A stretch of DNA of 43,212 nucleotides. Origin: Marinagarivorans algicola (GTDB lineage Bacteria > Pseudomonadota > Gammaproteobacteria > Pseudomonadales > Cellvibrionaceae). A program made the position numbers and the translations under genes. The stretch spans positions 1 through 43,212 of the forward strand of contig NZ_LGAK01000035.1 of the NCBI RefSeq assembly GCF_001292705.1, written 5' to 3'. The notes beneath the pieces are model-generated. The model saw only the letters and a list, made by a program, of their open reading frames with translations. It had not been told where the DNA came from and ran no database searches. Every line of letters starts with the position of its first letter. Positions within the stretch are counted from its first letter, which is position 1. Below are positions 28,150 through 41,815 of this stretch, piece by piece.

Positions 28150-29325
28150 ATGATCGACATAACAGCTATTGATAACCATTTGGGGCAACACGGGCAATTT
28201 AATTTATTAGATTGGATACTAGCTAAAAATTTAGTGAGCTATAGCAATTACGAGCAATGGCGCTACGGTAAGAGCTCTTATTTAAGCCCCGCAATGCAGC
28301 TAGATAAAAAGCAATTGCACGCTCTGATTAAAGCCTCTAATACGCTGTGCAAGAAATTAAAATTGTGTAATGAATTCCAGCCTTTGATAGCATGGGACAA
28401 CCAGCAGCAAAAGAGCTTAAAAATCGATAGTGATAGCACAATACAAGAGGCATTTTGCCAACGGTGGCTGCGCCCACAAGATGTCCCACAATTAGACTTA
28501 TTTATGGACAACGCTGCCATCGTGGCAGAAAACACATTATGCAATGCCCTAACCCATAGACAATTTGATGTAGCCCACACACTCATTACAACACTCACCG
28601 AGCTAAACCCCAATAACCCAACACTGGGCGAGTACCAAGGCTTACTTTTGTATAGCCAGCATATTACGCAAAATACATTGATTGCACCGGAGACCCTCAG
28701 CAGTGAACTAGCAGGCCTAGAAGACGAGGTAGTACCTATTGCTCGCCATGTACTGCGCCATGGCGCACGCGATTACTTAGCCGTTGCCTGGCAGCGCATT
28801 GCACGCCAACAACAAGGCGCACCCTACAACCCCAGACAACCTAAACACCATGCTAGCTATGCCTTGGCCCAAATACCTGACTGGCAGAGTGTCTCGCAGG
28901 TTTTACTTAACGACCCCTCAACATTTGAGCATGTCGAGCTTATCGCTCGTCTTGCCGATGCATTTTATGCTCTAAACGATAATGCTAAGTCGCGTTTTTG
29001 CTGGGTATTAGCCTGCGAGCGATATCCTCAAGCGGCCGAAGCCATCATCGAGGCCACCCAACCGATGAGTGTATTACCATTATGGGAGGATTATTGTGAT
29101 GCTAATAATGATGACTGGCCTGAATCTTTCTTTGCAAGTTTTATTTTGGCGCGCGAGCCGGCGCTACTCTATCAAAGCGAATACTTTCCAGCCTTTAATC
29201 AAACCAGTACCCAACTTGTCGCCAATTTAATGCATAAAAAACTAGCCGGTGATGATGAAATTAACGCCCGGCAACACATTCAGCACTACAGTCATGTACT
29301 ACTGAATATGGTGATGGGCACTTAA
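28150..29325 (+). CDS. Hypothetical cytoplasmic protein, helical repeat-like
   Basis: 391 residues, no signal peptide or membrane segment. Mostly helical with TPR/HEAT-like character (ALTHRQFDVAHTLITTLTELNPNNPTLGEYQGLLLYS; LIARLADAFYALNDNAKSRFCWVLACERYPQAAEAIIEAT). Family not recognised. It stands alone, divergent from the P460-like gene, converging with gyrB, and is followed by a strong bidirectional terminator. Ribosome binding site is weak, so the start is uncertain. Its position beside gyrB is presumably inherited with the origin region. Confidence 0.72.
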   Translation: MIDITAIDNHLGQHGQFNLLDWILAKNLVSYSNYEQWRYGKSSYLSPAMQLDKKQLHALIKASNTLCKKLKLCNEFQPLIAWDNQQQKSLKIDSDSTIQEAFCQRWLRPQDVPQLDLFMDNAAIVAENTLCNALTHRQFDVAHTLITTLTELNPNNPTLGEYQGLLLYSQHITQNTLIAPETLSSELAGLEDEVVPIARHVLRHGARDYLAVAWQRIARQQQGAPYNPRQPKHHASYALAQIPDWQSVSQVLLNDPSTFEHVELIARLADAFYALNDNAKSRFCWVLACERYPQAAEAIIEATQPMSVLPLWEDYCDANNDDWPESFFASFILAREPALLYQSEYFPAFNQTSTQLVANLMHKKLAGDDEINARQHIQHYSHVLLNMVMGT

Positions 29326-29357
29326 TTTATTAAGCTGCACAAAAAGAAAAACCAAAA

Positions 29358-29383
29358 AAAGGCGAGCTTTTAAGCTCGCCTTT
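29358..29383. terminator. Bidirectional intrinsic terminator
   Basis: AAGGCGAGCTT / AAGCTCGCCTT stem, 2-4 base loop, preceded by an A-run and followed by six T. Lies between the convergent 391-residue gene and gyrB. Confidence 0.92.
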
Positions 29384-29440
29384 TTTATTATAAAAACTCT
29401 GTATTTAGTGGCTATCCCACTCTACACACTCGCCGCAGCA

Positions 29441-33026
<3,586 letters not shown>

Positions 33027-33071
33027 TAATACACGGCGGGGCGAAAGAGCCTCGCTAGCCTTACCAATAAC

Positions 33072-33105
33072 GTAGTGAGCCTAATCAATAGATAGGCCTC
33101 ACTAC
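33072..33105 (-). other. Intercistronic hairpin overlapping the dnaN stop
   Basis: GTAGTGAG / CTCACTAC with inner CCTA / TAGG pairing and one bulge, between dnaN and recF; the outer arm overlaps the dnaN stop codon (33102-33104). No T-tract, so it may shape processing or partial termination rather than end the transcript. Confidence 0.5.
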
Positions 33106-34205
33106 AAGCGCATAGGCATAACAACATAAACTGAGTCGCTATTTTCAGGGTCTTCGACCAACACACTGCTATTTGTATCAGACAATGTCAGTTTTAGCTG
33201 AGACGAAGTAATAACGCTGGAAACATCTTGCAAGTAACTGACATTAAAGCCCACTTCCAAACCATCACCTTGGTATTCTACCGCCACTTGCTCTTCAGCC
33301 TCTTCTTGTTCCGGATTATTGGCAGTCACCGTCAATAATCCGTCACTTAATACAAAGCGCACACCTCGGTACTTTTCATTAGCCAAAATAGCCGTACGAG
33401 TAAACGCTTGGCGTAAGGCTTCACGGTCGCCCATGACGATTTTATCGCCATTGCGCGGCAATACACGTTCATAGTCCGGAAACTTACCATCGACTAATTT
33501 GGAGGTGAATGTAAAATCACTGGTATGCGCACGAATATGACTGGAGCCCAAGACTAACTGCACACTACCCTCTGGTTCAGTTAACAACCGCGATAGCTCG
33601 ATAACCCCTTTGCGTGGCAAAATAGCTTGCTTGACCCCCTCATAATCAACATTAACAGCCCGTGTACACATGGCTAAACGATGACCATCAGTAGCCACTG
33701 CACGTAAAGAGCCACTACGCAGCTCCCACAACATACCATTCAAGTAATAGCGTACATCTTGCTGGGCCATCGCAAAGCTTGTGCGCTCAATCAAGCGCTT
33801 AACTTCTTTTTGTTGAGTATTGAATACCAGATCGTCATCACCGGGCTCTACCGAGGGAAACTCATTGGCTGGCAAACTGGTGAGGTTAAAGCGACTTTTA
33901 CCGCAATGCACATTGACCTTTTGTTCATTAACCGTGAATTGAATACTCGAGCCATCCGATAGGCTTTTACAAATATCTAGCAATTTCTTAGCGGGCACAG
34001 TAATCGCACCCACTTCGCTGACGCTTTCGACTTTGACACGCCCTACAATTTCTACTTCTAGATCGGTACCGGTTAAAGACAGATAATCGCCTTCTAGTAC
34101 AAGTAATACGTTAGCCAATACCGGCATAGTTTGTCTGCGCTCAACAACACCTGCAACCAGTTGTAAAGGCTTTAACAGGGCATCACGGGCGATAGAAAAT
34201 TGCAT
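33102..34205 (-). CDS. dnaN: DNA polymerase III sliding clamp (beta subunit)
   Basis: 367 residues, the standard clamp length, with three repeated clamp domains. Typical sequences: LKPLQLVAGVVERRQTMPVLANVLL at the N-terminus, LIERTSFAMAQQDVRYYLNGML at the start of domain 2, ATDGHRLAMC, and the C-terminal PEQEEAEEQVAVEYQGDGLEVGFNVSYLQDV, ending YVVMPMRL. Encircles DNA to tether polymerase III. Lies 209 bases downstream of dnaA with a hairpin in the gap. Confidence 0.99.
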   Translation of the reverse strand: MQFSIARDALLKPLQLVAGVVERRQTMPVLANVLLVLEGDYLSLTGTDLEVEIVGRVKVESVSEVGAITVPAKKLLDICKSLSDGSSIQFTVNEQKVNVHCGKSRFNLTSLPANEFPSVEPGDDDLVFNTQQKEVKRLIERTSFAMAQQDVRYYLNGMLWELRSGSLRAVATDGHRLAMCTRAVNVDYEGVKQAILPRKGVIELSRLLTEPEGSVQLVLGSSHIRAHTSDFTFTSKLVDGKFPDYERVLPRNGDKIVMGDREALRQAFTRTAILANEKYRGVRFVLSDGLLTVTANNPEQEEAEEQVAVEYQGDGLEVGFNVSYLQDVSSVITSSQLKLTLSDTNSSVLVEDPENSDSVYVVMPMRL

Positions 34206-34320
34206 GATGGAGGTCTCTTTAGGTCAAATAGGGTTTGAATGTATGTGAAGTGAGAGCGTCAACACTGAGGTTCACCATCACTCAATATCGCTGAAGCTGG
34301 TCGTTAAGGTTTTACTCAAT

Positions 34321-34364
34321 AAGGCCTAGTGAGCAAAATATCAACGAATAACCCACTAGGCCTT
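34321..34364 (-). other. Hairpin in the dnaA-dnaN gap
   Basis: 11-bp perfect stem AAGGCCTAGTG / CACTAGGCCTT with a 22-base loop, and a second small hairpin GTCACC-CGCA-GGTGAC at 34378-34393. Neither has a T-tract. They could dampen read-through from dnaA into dnaN or mark mRNA processing. Confidence 0.5.
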
Positions 34365-34414
34365 GTGTATCGCATGGGTCACCCGCAGGTGACTATTGAG
34401 CACTGGCTCATGTA

Positions 34415-36316
34415 TTAGGTTGTTAAAGTTCGTAAAAGGTTTTTAACATCTTCGGCAATATCAGCATCTTCTTCGAGAAGCTCTTTAATTTTTCGGCACG
34501 CATGCAATACCGTTGTATGATCACGGCCGCCAAAACTCTCGCCAATCTCCGGCAAGCTGTGGTTGGTCAGATCTTTCGCCAAATACATCGCTACCTGACG
34601 AGGCCGTGCAACCGAGCGACTACGGCGCTTGGAATGTAAGTCAGAAACTTTAATTTTGTAGTATTCGGCCACAACACGCTGAATATTATCAATACTAACT
34701 AAGCGATCTTGTAGTGCGAGTAAGTCTTTGAGTGCTTCACGGACTAAATCTATCGTAATGGGCTTAGCGGTAAATTGTGAATGCGCCATTACACGCTTAA
34801 GTGTACCTTCTAGCTCGCGAACATTAGAACGAATGCGCTGCGCAATAAAAAAGGCTGCATCATTTGGCAAAATCATTTGCGCTTGATCGGCCTTGGTTTT
34901 GAGAATAGCAACACGCGTTTCTAACTCTGGTGGCTCAATAGCAACGGTTAGACCCCAGCCAAAACGCGACTTTAAGCGCTCTTCTAAACCGTTAATTTCT
35001 TTGGGGTAGCGGTCACAAGTTAAAATAATTTGCTGGCCACCTTCTAATAAAGCATTAAAAGTATGGAAGAACTCTTCTTGTGAGCGCTCCTTGCCGGCAA
35101 AAAATTGAATATCATCAATAAGTAGCGCATCAACCGAGCGATAATAGCGTTTAAAATCATTAATCGCATTAAGCTGAAGCGCTTTGACCATATCAGCAAC
35201 AAAGCGCTCAGAGTGCAAATAAACGATTTTGGCATTTGGCTTACGTTGCAGTAAAGCATTGCCCACCGCATGCATTAGGTGTGTTTTACCTAAGCCCACG
35301 CCACCATAAATAAACAACGGGTTATACGAACCACCAGGGTTCTCGGCCACTTGGGTTGCAGCAGCTAAGCCAAGCTGGTTCGACTTGCCCTCAACAAAGC
35401 TTTTAAAGGTAAACCCAGTATTAAGATGGCTGCGATGTGCAAGGCCACCTTCGATATCTTGTTTTTCTAAGCGTTTACCCACTGTTTGTGGATGTGGTGT
35501 ATCCGAACGAAAGCCTTGCTGCTCATACGGCCTGCGATCACTATGGCCAGAATGACTATCCAAAGGTATTTGGTATGGCTCTGAGTTATTCAGTGGTTGC
35601 TCGTTGGTGGTAATCGGTGCTGACTGCTCGCCACCAAACGTATTATGGCTGTAGTGCTCAGCTGAAAGGTGGTGGCCATGACCCATTTGACTCGCGGTAA
35701 AATGACTCGCATTAATCTGCGCATCACTCGGTGATGTGAGCGATAGCTGTTCAGCACTCGGGCGAAATACCTTACTGCCATCTTGCGGTGCTTCAGAATG
35801 ATGACCATACCCACTATTACCATAATTGGCATCGTAGGCATTATTAGTGTTATCGTTACTATTATTAGTGCTCTTAATACCGCCACTGTTAGCGGTATTG
35901 CTGTCGTAACTATTATGACTCTTAAAGTTATTGGCCGCGTTAAGGTCATGCGTGCTATCAAAGCTTTCATTGCCATTTAAGGGCTCATGGGTGCCAAAAA
36001 CGGCCGGCTGAGAAACTTGCCCACGCAAAGTTGCAGGGTCACGCCGAAATTGCGAAGCCGATTGGCGCTTAGCAGATACCCTGATGGTTACCGGGCATAG
36101 AGCCGAGCCCTTTTGGTCTTGGGCAACGATTTCCTCTATTCGACGTAAATAGCGATCACTGACCCAATCTAAAACGAAGCGGTTAGGCGCTAATAAATTA
36201 AGGCCTGCCCCTTGCTCTGTATCTACCGACAAAGGCCTAATCCAAGTATTGAAAAGCTGTGCCGAAAGCTCGCCATGCAACTGCTGGCTGCATCTTTCCC
36301 AAATAGAGTCGGACAA
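34415..36316 (-). CDS. dnaA: Chromosomal replication initiator DnaA with an enlarged linker
   Basis: 633 residues, over 100 longer than usual. Domain I 1-90 ([25 protein letters not shown]), domain II about 90-297 expanded to about 200 residues of Asn/Ser/His/Asp-rich low complexity ([20 protein letters not shown]), AAA+ domain from about 298 (Walker A GGVGLGKT 338-345; Walker [10 protein letters not shown]), and DNA-binding domain IV with the [12 protein letters not shown] signature. The start codon is TTG, preceded by GGAG at 8 bases; no ATG fits. Binds DnaA boxes to open oriC. Divergent from rpmH, first of the dnaA-dnaN-recF-gyrB cluster. Confidence 0.98.
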   Translation of the reverse strand: MSDSIWERCSQQLHGELSAQLFNTWIRPLSVDTEQGAGLNLLAPNRFVLDWVSDRYLRRIEEIVAQDQKGSALCPVTIRVSAKRQSASQFRRDPATLRGQVSQPAVFGTHEPLNGNESFDSTHDLNAANNFKSHNSYDSNTANSGGIKSTNNSNDNTNNAYDANYGNSGYGHHSEAPQDGSKVFRPSAEQLSLTSPSDAQINASHFTASQMGHGHHLSAEHYSHNTFGGEQSAPITTNEQPLNNSEPYQIPLDSHSGHSDRRPYEQQGFRSDTPHPQTVGKRLEKQDIEGGLAHRSHLNTGFTFKSFVEGKSNQLGLAAATQVAENPGGSYNPLFIYGGVGLGKTHLMHAVGNALLQRKPNAKIVYLHSERFVADMVKALQLNAINDFKRYYRSVDALLIDDIQFFAGKERSQEEFFHTFNALLEGGQQIILTCDRYPKEINGLEERLKSRFGWGLTVAIEPPELETRVAILKTKADQAQMILPNDAAFFIAQRIRSNVRELEGTLKRVMAHSQFTAKPITIDLVREALKDLLALQDRLVSIDNIQRVVAEYYKIKVSDLHSKRRSRSVARPRQVAMYLAKDLTNHSLPEIGESFGGRDHTTVLHACRKIKELLEEDADIAEDVKNLLRTLTT

Positions 36317-36605
36317 ATGAGTTTCTCCAATTGATCACATACCATGAATCAAGTAAGCCACACGGCTTACCAAACGCCATAGTGGCCATCAATAAATGTA
36401 TGACGCCCACAAACATTGTTATTCCATACAGCCTTTAACGGTACACCCAAAAGCGCACAGTTATAAAAGTTAACTCGCCTCAAGAAGCACGATACTGTGT
36501 ACAACACGCTGTTTAACCACAGGTACTGTGCATAAAAAAGGCAAAAACAAGGTTTTTTAAGAGGGTTATAAAATTTTCGGAAGAGTGTAACGGCTGAAGC
36601 TCGAG

Positions 36606-36614
36606 TTATCCACA
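36606..36614 (+). promoter_or_regulatory. DnaA box TTATCCACA
   Basis: Exact consensus 9-mer, about 290 bases upstream of the dnaA start, with three further complete or near-complete boxes within 110 bases. Confidence 0.8.
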
Positions 36615-36741
36615 TTTTTATCGGTTTTTTTGAATAATTACGTGGATTATTTTTGTATTATTCCTACAGCCCATGAGCGGTAAGGGTTTTATAAAAAAAA
36701 ATTATCTCGCATTTGTTTATAACACCTGAATAATACCCACA

Positions 36742-36765
36742 AAACTGTTAATAAAACTGTTAATA
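36742..36765. repeat. AT-rich 12-bp tandem duplication
   Basis: AAACTGTTAATA occurs twice in direct succession, similar to the AT-rich direct repeats of DNA-unwinding elements. It is in the dnaA-rpmH spacer. Confidence 0.8.
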
Positions 36766-36881
36766 AGCTATTAAAAAGCTGTAGGAACTCGGTGCAAATA
36801 ACGTATTTTGTCTATATATAGTGTTATTGTCTCAAGTTACACACAAGTAGCGCCGTGCATCGCCTGTCAACCTTTTTACTG

Positions 36882-36910
36882 TTGCTTTTATGAGCAAAGC
36901 TCTGTATTAT
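36882..36910 (+). promoter_or_regulatory. Probable sigma-70 promoter of the rpmH operon
   Basis: TTGCTT (36882-36887), 17-base spacer, TATTAT (36905-36910), about 80 bases upstream of the rpmH start. Spacing is ideal; hexamers match 4 of 6 and 5 of 6. Confidence 0.6.
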
Positions 36911-36989
36911 CCGCCGACTTTTTGCGGCCCTGCCGCTTGAAACCTAAATTCATCCGTTGACTCGGCCATCCATTTTTCAGGTATTTATC

Positions 36990-37124
36990 ATGAAAAGAAC
37001 ATTTCAACCTAGCGTCATTAAGCGCAAGCGTAGCCACGGTTTCCGTGCTCGCATGGCAACTAAGTCTGGCCGTGCTATTTTAGCGCGTCGCCGTGCAAAA
37101 GGTCGTCACAGCCTTTCGGCATAG
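36990..37124 (+). CDS. rpmH: 50S ribosomal protein L34
   Basis: 44 residues: [20 protein letters not shown] at the start, then [20 protein letters not shown], the invariant L34 sequence. Too short for ORF-length cut-offs but unmistakable. First gene of rpmH-rnpA-yidD-yidC, divergent from dnaA. Confidence 0.99.
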   Translation: MKRTFQPSVIKRKRSHGFRARMATKSGRAILARRRAKGRHSLSA

Positions 37125-37244
37125 TGATTGCCGGGGTGTTCGGCAAATACCGTGTCATTAATAGATTATTGATGACACAACGTTTAACTGTGCCTTAACT
37201 CGTGCTTATAGAGATTTTATAAACACACTAAAAGTAGGAAATCG

Positions 37245-37667
37245 ATGTACCCTCCTCCTTCAACGCAACAAGCGCACAGTGCTAACACCCCAATCTTCTC
37301 CTTTGCTTTTACTAAAAAGCAACGTCTGTTAAATAAACACGACTTTTCTCCTGTTTTTGATGATGCCCCTATTCGTGCGTCCAATCAGCACCTGCTAATT
37401 TTGTCACGCTTTAACCATGACAATCACTCTCAAGCAAGGCTCGGTTTGGTCATTGCCAAAAAGCATATCCGCCACGCCCATGAGCGCAATAGAATCAAAC
37501 GTTTTGCTCGCGAGACCTTTCGACTGCAACAACACAAACTTCCTTCAATAGATGCTATAGTGCTTGCCCGCAAAGGGGCAGATACCCTGACTAACCATCA
37601 ATTACAACAAGCATTTAATGGCTTATGGAAACGCATCATCAAGCGCGCTGCACACGTTGCATCTTAA
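37245..37667 (+). CDS. rnpA: Ribonuclease P protein component
   Basis: 140 residues; protein subunit aiding the RNase P RNA in tRNA 5' maturation. [19 protein letters not shown] near the start and the signature [22 protein letters not shown] with the RNR motif and FR following. The first 20 residues ([19 protein letters not shown]) extend beyond many homologues but AGGAA at 37237-37241 supports this ATG. Follows rpmH by 120 bases; its 3' end overlaps a possible upstream start of yidD. Confidence 0.97.
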   Translation: MYPPPSTQQAHSANTPIFSFAFTKKQRLLNKHDFSPVFDDAPIRASNQHLLILSRFNHDNHSQARLGLVIAKKHIRHAHERNRIKRFARETFRLQQHKLPSIDAIVLARKGADTLTNHQLQQAFNGLWKRIIKRAAHVAS

Positions 37668-37690
37668 AACGCGGTTTTTGGGCTAGCTTC

Positions 37691-37933
37691 ATGCAGCCTT
37701 TATTATGGCTAGCCGTAATGCTGATAAAAGGTTATCGCTACTTTATAAGCCCGCTTCTTGGGCAAAATTGTCGTTTTTATCCAAGCTGCTCTGCTTACGC
37801 AGAAGAAGCTCTGACTACCCACGGGTTGCTCAAGGGGGGTTGGCTTAGCGCCAAACGCATTGGCTGTTGTCATCCGTGGCACGCCGGTGGCTACGACCCC
37901 GTACCGCAACCTATCAAACCCCCAAAACCTTAA
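37691..37933 (+). CDS. yidD: Membrane protein insertion efficiency factor YidD
   Basis: 80 residues from the ATG at 37691 ([20 protein letters not shown]), with the invariant [15 protein letters not shown] and [14 protein letters not shown]. Helps membrane protein insertion with YidC. An upstream in-frame ATG at 37625, overlapping rnpA by 43 bases, would add a non-conserved basic leader; neither start has a clear Shine-Dalgarno, so translation may be coupled to rnpA. Between rnpA and yidC, the universal order. Confidence 0.93.
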   Translation: MQPLLWLAVMLIKGYRYFISPLLGQNCRFYPSCSAYAEEALTTHGLLKGGWLSAKRIGCCHPWHAGGYDPVPQPIKPPKP

Positions 37934-37947
37934 TGGCTTAATTCAAA

Positions 37948-39612
37948 ATGAAGATGGATTGGTTACGCACCTCAATCATTGGTGGCATTTTAGTTGTCGC
38001 TTTTTTATTGATCATTCGCTGGAACGAGTTTCAAGAGCGCAAAATTAGCGCCTTAAGTTTGCAACCTGCCTCTGTGGCCGAGTCGATTGATGTCGCAAAT
38101 GAGCAAGCGGAGCAAATGAGCGAGTTTGATATTCAAGCACCTACTCAAGCTCCTGCTGTCACTCAATTGCCCGCACAAAGCCAGCTCATTAAAGCCAGCT
38201 CTGATACCTTAGAAATCACCATCAACCCAGTTGGCGGTGATATTGTTAAAGTGGCCTTGCTCAAACTTAATAACACCCTCGTCAAAGAGGGTGAACAAGC
38301 CGAGCCTTTTATTTTGCTCAACCAAACCGCAAATACGACTTACATTGCACGCAGCGGCTTGGCGGGTATTAACGGTACCGATAGCAAAAAAAATCGCCCC
38401 ACATTTGTCAGCGCTCGTCGTAACTACACCCTAGATGATACCGATGAAACACTCAGTATTGACCTTTTATATCAACAAGAAAGTACCGTTATTACCAAAC
38501 GCTTTACACTCAAGCGCGGTAGCTACTTGGTTGACCTTGAATACATTATTGATAACAAAGGTGCCTCTCCTTGGCAGGCAAGCTTAGTGGGCAGCATTAA
38601 GCGCGACTCTCACAACCCCGTCATTGCACCCGGTGTGGGAATGTCGCCCTTTTTAGGCGCTGCCACCACCACCACCGAAACCAATTACGATAAATACAGC
38701 TTTAGCGATATTGCCGAAGAGTCCTTCAAGCACAATAAACAAGGCGGCTGGATAGCCATGGTACAGCACTACTTTGTAAGCGCCTGGATTCCCGATAGCA
38801 ACACCCAAAACACTTACACATTACGCAAAGCCAAAAACAGCGATATGTACTTTTTTAGCTTTGCCAGTGCCCCCACCGTAGTCGCCGCAGGACAAACCCA
38901 AACGATCAGTGCGCAATTTTATGCTGGACCTAAAGATGTCAGTGAACTCGAAAAAATTGCGCCCTACTTAGACCTGACCGTCGATTACGGCTTTTTGTGG
39001 ATGATTGCTAAGCCGTTATTTTGGGGCCTAGATCATATTCATGATCTCGTGGGTAACTGGGGTATCGCGATTATCTTACTCACGTTACTTATTAAAGTAT
39101 TATTCTATTACCCTAGCGCCATCAGCTATCGCAGCATGGCCAAAATGCGTAAAGTACAACCCAAAATGCAAGCGCTCAAAGAAACTTACGGCGATGACCG
39201 TCAACGTATGTCGCAAGAGCTCATGAAGCTCTACAAAACAGAAAAGGTAAACCCCGTCAGTGGCTGTTTACCCATGCTGTTACAAATGCCTGTATTTATT
39301 GCGCTTTACTGGGCGCTAATGGAAAGCGTAGAGTTGCGCCATGCCTCTTTTATGTGGCTCAATGATTTAAGTGTCAAAGACCCTTACTTTGTCTTGCCAC
39401 TGGTGATGGGTTTCACAATGTGGCTTCAACAACGCTTACAACCGACACCACCAGACCCCACCCAAGCTAAGATCATGCAATGGATGCCCGTATTTTTTAC
39501 CGGTTTATTTATGTTCTTCCCTGCAGGCTTAGTCGTTTACTGGGTAGTGAACAATACCTTGTCGATTATTCAGATGTACATGATTAACCGACAAATCGAA
39601 AACGAAAAGTAA
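37948..39612 (+). CDS. yidC: Membrane protein insertase YidC
   Basis: 554 residues, gram-negative type: N-terminal membrane anchor ([18 protein letters not shown]), linker, large periplasmic beta-sandwich domain (about 70-350), then the conserved 5-helix insertase core: [64 protein letters not shown], and [19 protein letters not shown]. Inserts and folds inner-membrane proteins with or without Sec. The ATG two codons later (37954) is an alternative start. Follows yidD by 14 bases. Confidence 0.98.
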   Translation: MKMDWLRTSIIGGILVVAFLLIIRWNEFQERKISALSLQPASVAESIDVANEQAEQMSEFDIQAPTQAPAVTQLPAQSQLIKASSDTLEITINPVGGDIVKVALLKLNNTLVKEGEQAEPFILLNQTANTTYIARSGLAGINGTDSKKNRPTFVSARRNYTLDDTDETLSIDLLYQQESTVITKRFTLKRGSYLVDLEYIIDNKGASPWQASLVGSIKRDSHNPVIAPGVGMSPFLGAATTTTETNYDKYSFSDIAEESFKHNKQGGWIAMVQHYFVSAWIPDSNTQNTYTLRKAKNSDMYFFSFASAPTVVAAGQTQTISAQFYAGPKDVSELEKIAPYLDLTVDYGFLWMIAKPLFWGLDHIHDLVGNWGIAIILLTLLIKVLFYYPSAISYRSMAKMRKVQPKMQALKETYGDDRQRMSQELMKLYKTEKVNPVSGCLPMLLQMPVFIALYWALMESVELRHASFMWLNDLSVKDPYFVLPLVMGFTMWLQQRLQPTPPDPTQAKIMQWMPVFFTGLFMFFPAGLVVYWVVNNTLSIIQMYMINRQIENEK

Positions 39613-39755
39613 TTCGCTTTTTAACACCTTAGCGTCACTAAAACGTTAAAATGGCCGCCTTTATACTGAGTCACTAATGGCTCAATATAAAGTGTGGCCA
39701 TTTTTGGTTTTTACACACAGTATCAACCCCACTCCACCAACACAGAGAGCATATT

Positions 39756-41099
39756 ATGCACGACACGATTACCGCAGTTGCTACCGCACCAGGCCGTGGT
39801 GGCGTAGGCGTAGTGCGTATATCGGGCCCAAAAGCACTAGCGATTGGGCAGGCCATTACCGGCAGTACTCTTACCCCTCGCCACGCTCACTATCTGCCAT
39901 TCAAAGATGAACACAAACACGTCATCGACCAAGGTATTGCCCTATTTTTTAAAGCCCCCTACTCGTTTACTGGCGAAGATGTTGTTGAGCTACAAGGGCA
40001 TGGCGGGCCAGTGATTTTAGATATGCTACTCGAGCAAATTACCGCGCACGGTGCACGTTTAGCGAACCCAGGTGAATTTAGTGAACGGGCATTTTTAAAT
40101 GATAAGCTCGATTTAGCCCAAGCCGAAGCCATAGCAGACCTCATTGATGCTAGCTCGCGTGCGGCCGCCAAACAAGCGGTTAACTCACTGCAAGGCGAGT
40201 TTTCGCAAGCGGTCAACACCCTAGTAGAAGAACTGATAGCATTGCGCTTATACGTCGAGGCTGCCATTGACTTTCCCGAAGAAGAAATCGACTTTTTAAA
40301 TGATGGCCACGTCAGCAGCCAGCTCAACACCATTATGCACACGCTCGAACAGGTGCTAACCAAAGCCGAACAAGGCGCTATTTTGCGTGAAGGCATGAAG
40401 GTTGTCATCGCTGGACGGCCCAACGCTGGAAAATCGAGCTTGTTGAACTGCCTCGCTCAAAAAGAAGTCGCGATTGTGACCAATATTGCCGGTACCACAC
40501 GTGACGTGTTGCGCGAGCACATACATATTGATGGTATGCCACTGCATATCACCGATACAGCAGGCTTGCGTGATAGTAACGATATTGTTGAACAGATGGG
40601 CATTGACCGCGCATGGGAAGAAATAGACAGTGCCGACCGCATAATGCTCATTATTGATGCAACCGATACCGCGCAATTAGATGCTCCCAATCACTGGCCA
40701 GAGTTTTTTAGCCAACCGCGCTACAGCGAAAAACTCACTGTGGTCTACAACAAAAGTGATCAATTGACACACCAACCTACAGTGACCGCCGAAGGTATTT
40801 GGTTATCAGCCAAAACAGGCGAAGGCATTAGCACCTTGCAAGCTCAACTAAAGGCCGCAATGGGTTATCAAGGCACAGCCGAAGGTGGTTTTAGTGCCAG
40901 ACGCCGTCATTTACAGGCGCTGCAAAAAGCACAAGGCTACCTTATTAATGGGCATCAACAATTGCACGGTTATGCCGCCGGTGAGCTCCTCGCCGAAGAC
41001 CTACGCCTGGCACAAGATCATCTCAGTGAAATCACTGGGCGCTTTACCCCCGATGACTTGCTCGGCCGTATTTTTAGCAGTTTTTGCATTGGTAAGTAA
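39756..41099 (+). CDS. mnmE: tRNA modification GTPase MnmE
   Basis: 447 residues. N-terminal tetrahydrofolate-binding domain ([23 protein letters not shown]), helical domain, G domain with G1 [11 protein letters not shown] (217-227), GTTRD, G3 DTAGLRD, G4 NKSD, and the essential C-terminal CIGK. With MnmG it makes 5-carboxymethylaminomethyl-uridine at the tRNA wobble position. Normally followed by mnmG; here the next 1.2 kb is non-coding and then a cytochrome lipoprotein begins, so mnmG is displaced or further away. Confidence 0.98.
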   Translation: MHDTITAVATAPGRGGVGVVRISGPKALAIGQAITGSTLTPRHAHYLPFKDEHKHVIDQGIALFFKAPYSFTGEDVVELQGHGGPVILDMLLEQITAHGARLANPGEFSERAFLNDKLDLAQAEAIADLIDASSRAAAKQAVNSLQGEFSQAVNTLVEELIALRLYVEAAIDFPEEEIDFLNDGHVSSQLNTIMHTLEQVLTKAEQGAILREGMKVVIAGRPNAGKSSLLNCLAQKEVAIVTNIAGTTRDVLREHIHIDGMPLHITDTAGLRDSNDIVEQMGIDRAWEEIDSADRIMLIIDATDTAQLDAPNHWPEFFSQPRYSEKLTVVYNKSDQLTHQPTVTAEGIWLSAKTGEGISTLQAQLKAAMGYQGTAEGGFSARRRHLQALQKAQGYLINGHQQLHGYAAGELLAEDLRLAQDHLSEITGRFTPDDLLGRIFSSFCIGK

Positions 41100-41233
41100 C
41101 TCGGGTCAGCAACCCTTATACCGTCAATAAGCCCATCTATGACAGTGTGAGTCATTAAAAAGTCATTATTCAGCCAAACTGGCACACTTCACACATCCTA
41201 TCGCTAAACCATCTCACAAAACCACAGCCAACA

Positions 41234-41259
41234 AAACCACAGCAGCACGTCTGTGGTTT
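41234..41259 (+). terminator. Possible terminator hairpin after mnmE
   Basis: AAACCACAG and CTGTGGTTT form a 9-bp stem with an 8-base loop, 135 bases after mnmE. The 3' flank is TTTGTGTGTG, so the U-tract is poor. Confidence 0.4.
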
Positions 41260-41397
41260 GTGTGTGCCTGCCTTTTTGACACCAAACAACAACTCATCAC
41301 CCCATCTTGGCGTCAGCCTACCGAAAACGCCTAATAAACACTTATGTACACACTACACAACACTTTTACTCACAATCAATACATATTACACACAGAC

Positions 41398-41406
41398 TTA
41401 TACACA
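41398..41406 (+). promoter_or_regulatory. DnaA box TTATACACA
   Basis: Exact TTATNCACA 9-mer within the candidate oriC, clustered with several one-mismatch boxes over 200 bases. Confidence 0.75.
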
Positions 41407-41574
41407 GACAAATATTATCCATAGCTTATAAAAGACTTTTATCAACATAAGAACACAGGTTTACCCACAGTGTGAATAGCTTAATGCGTAAGTTTTGAGC
41501 AAACTGATAAAAACCATCCACATTCATCCACAGATATATGCCCGTTTTGGCCAAATTCTCAAAGTTCAGTCATT

Positions 41575-41583
41575 TTATGCACA
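41575..41583 (+). promoter_or_regulatory. DnaA box TTATGCACA
   Basis: Exact TTATNCACA 9-mer just before the AT-rich core of the candidate oriC. Confidence 0.75.
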
Positions 41584-41629
41584 ACACGCTAACCCTAACC
41601 GGAGGGTTAGAAGCAAGGCAATTGCACGG

Positions 41630-41815
41630 TATAAAAAAAATATAAATGTTTGATTTTATTGACTTTTTTTACATTATTCACAGAATTTTTTTTGCTAACT
41701 ATAACTATAAATTTAAACTAATATTTATTTCAAATTTTTTTATTCCGAATTTAAAATGTAGAAATTAAGAATTACAGAAATTAAGAAAATACAATTTTTT
41801 GTTATCTATTTTGTT
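41630..41815. other. AT-rich core, possible DNA-unwinding element
   Basis: About 185 bases almost free of G and C (runs such as ATAAAAAAAATATAAATG and CAAATTTTTTTATTCCG), containing a perfect DnaA box TTATTCACA at 41674-41682. This composition next to a box cluster is what a DNA-unwinding element looks like. Confidence 0.65.

Larger units (their letters stand above)
36317..36989. other. dnaA-rpmH divergent region with DnaA boxes
   Basis: AT-rich spacer with DnaA-box sequences: TTATCCACA at 36606-36614 (perfect), TGTGCATAA (reverse of TTATGCACA) at 36527-36535, and near matches TTAACCACA at 36513-36521 and TGTGTACAA at 36496-36504. A 12-bp AT-rich tandem duplication lies at 36742-36765. In Pseudomonas this intergenic region acts as a replication origin; here it may be an origin or an autoregulatory dnaA promoter region. 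An 82-codon minus-strand frame at 36367-36615 is not supported. Confidence 0.65.

Noticed and set aside
36367-36615. 82-codon minus-strand frame in the dnaA-rpmH gap
   Set aside because: Covers DnaA boxes and promoter sequence, with no ribosome binding site; Cys/Phe-rich translation looks non-coding.
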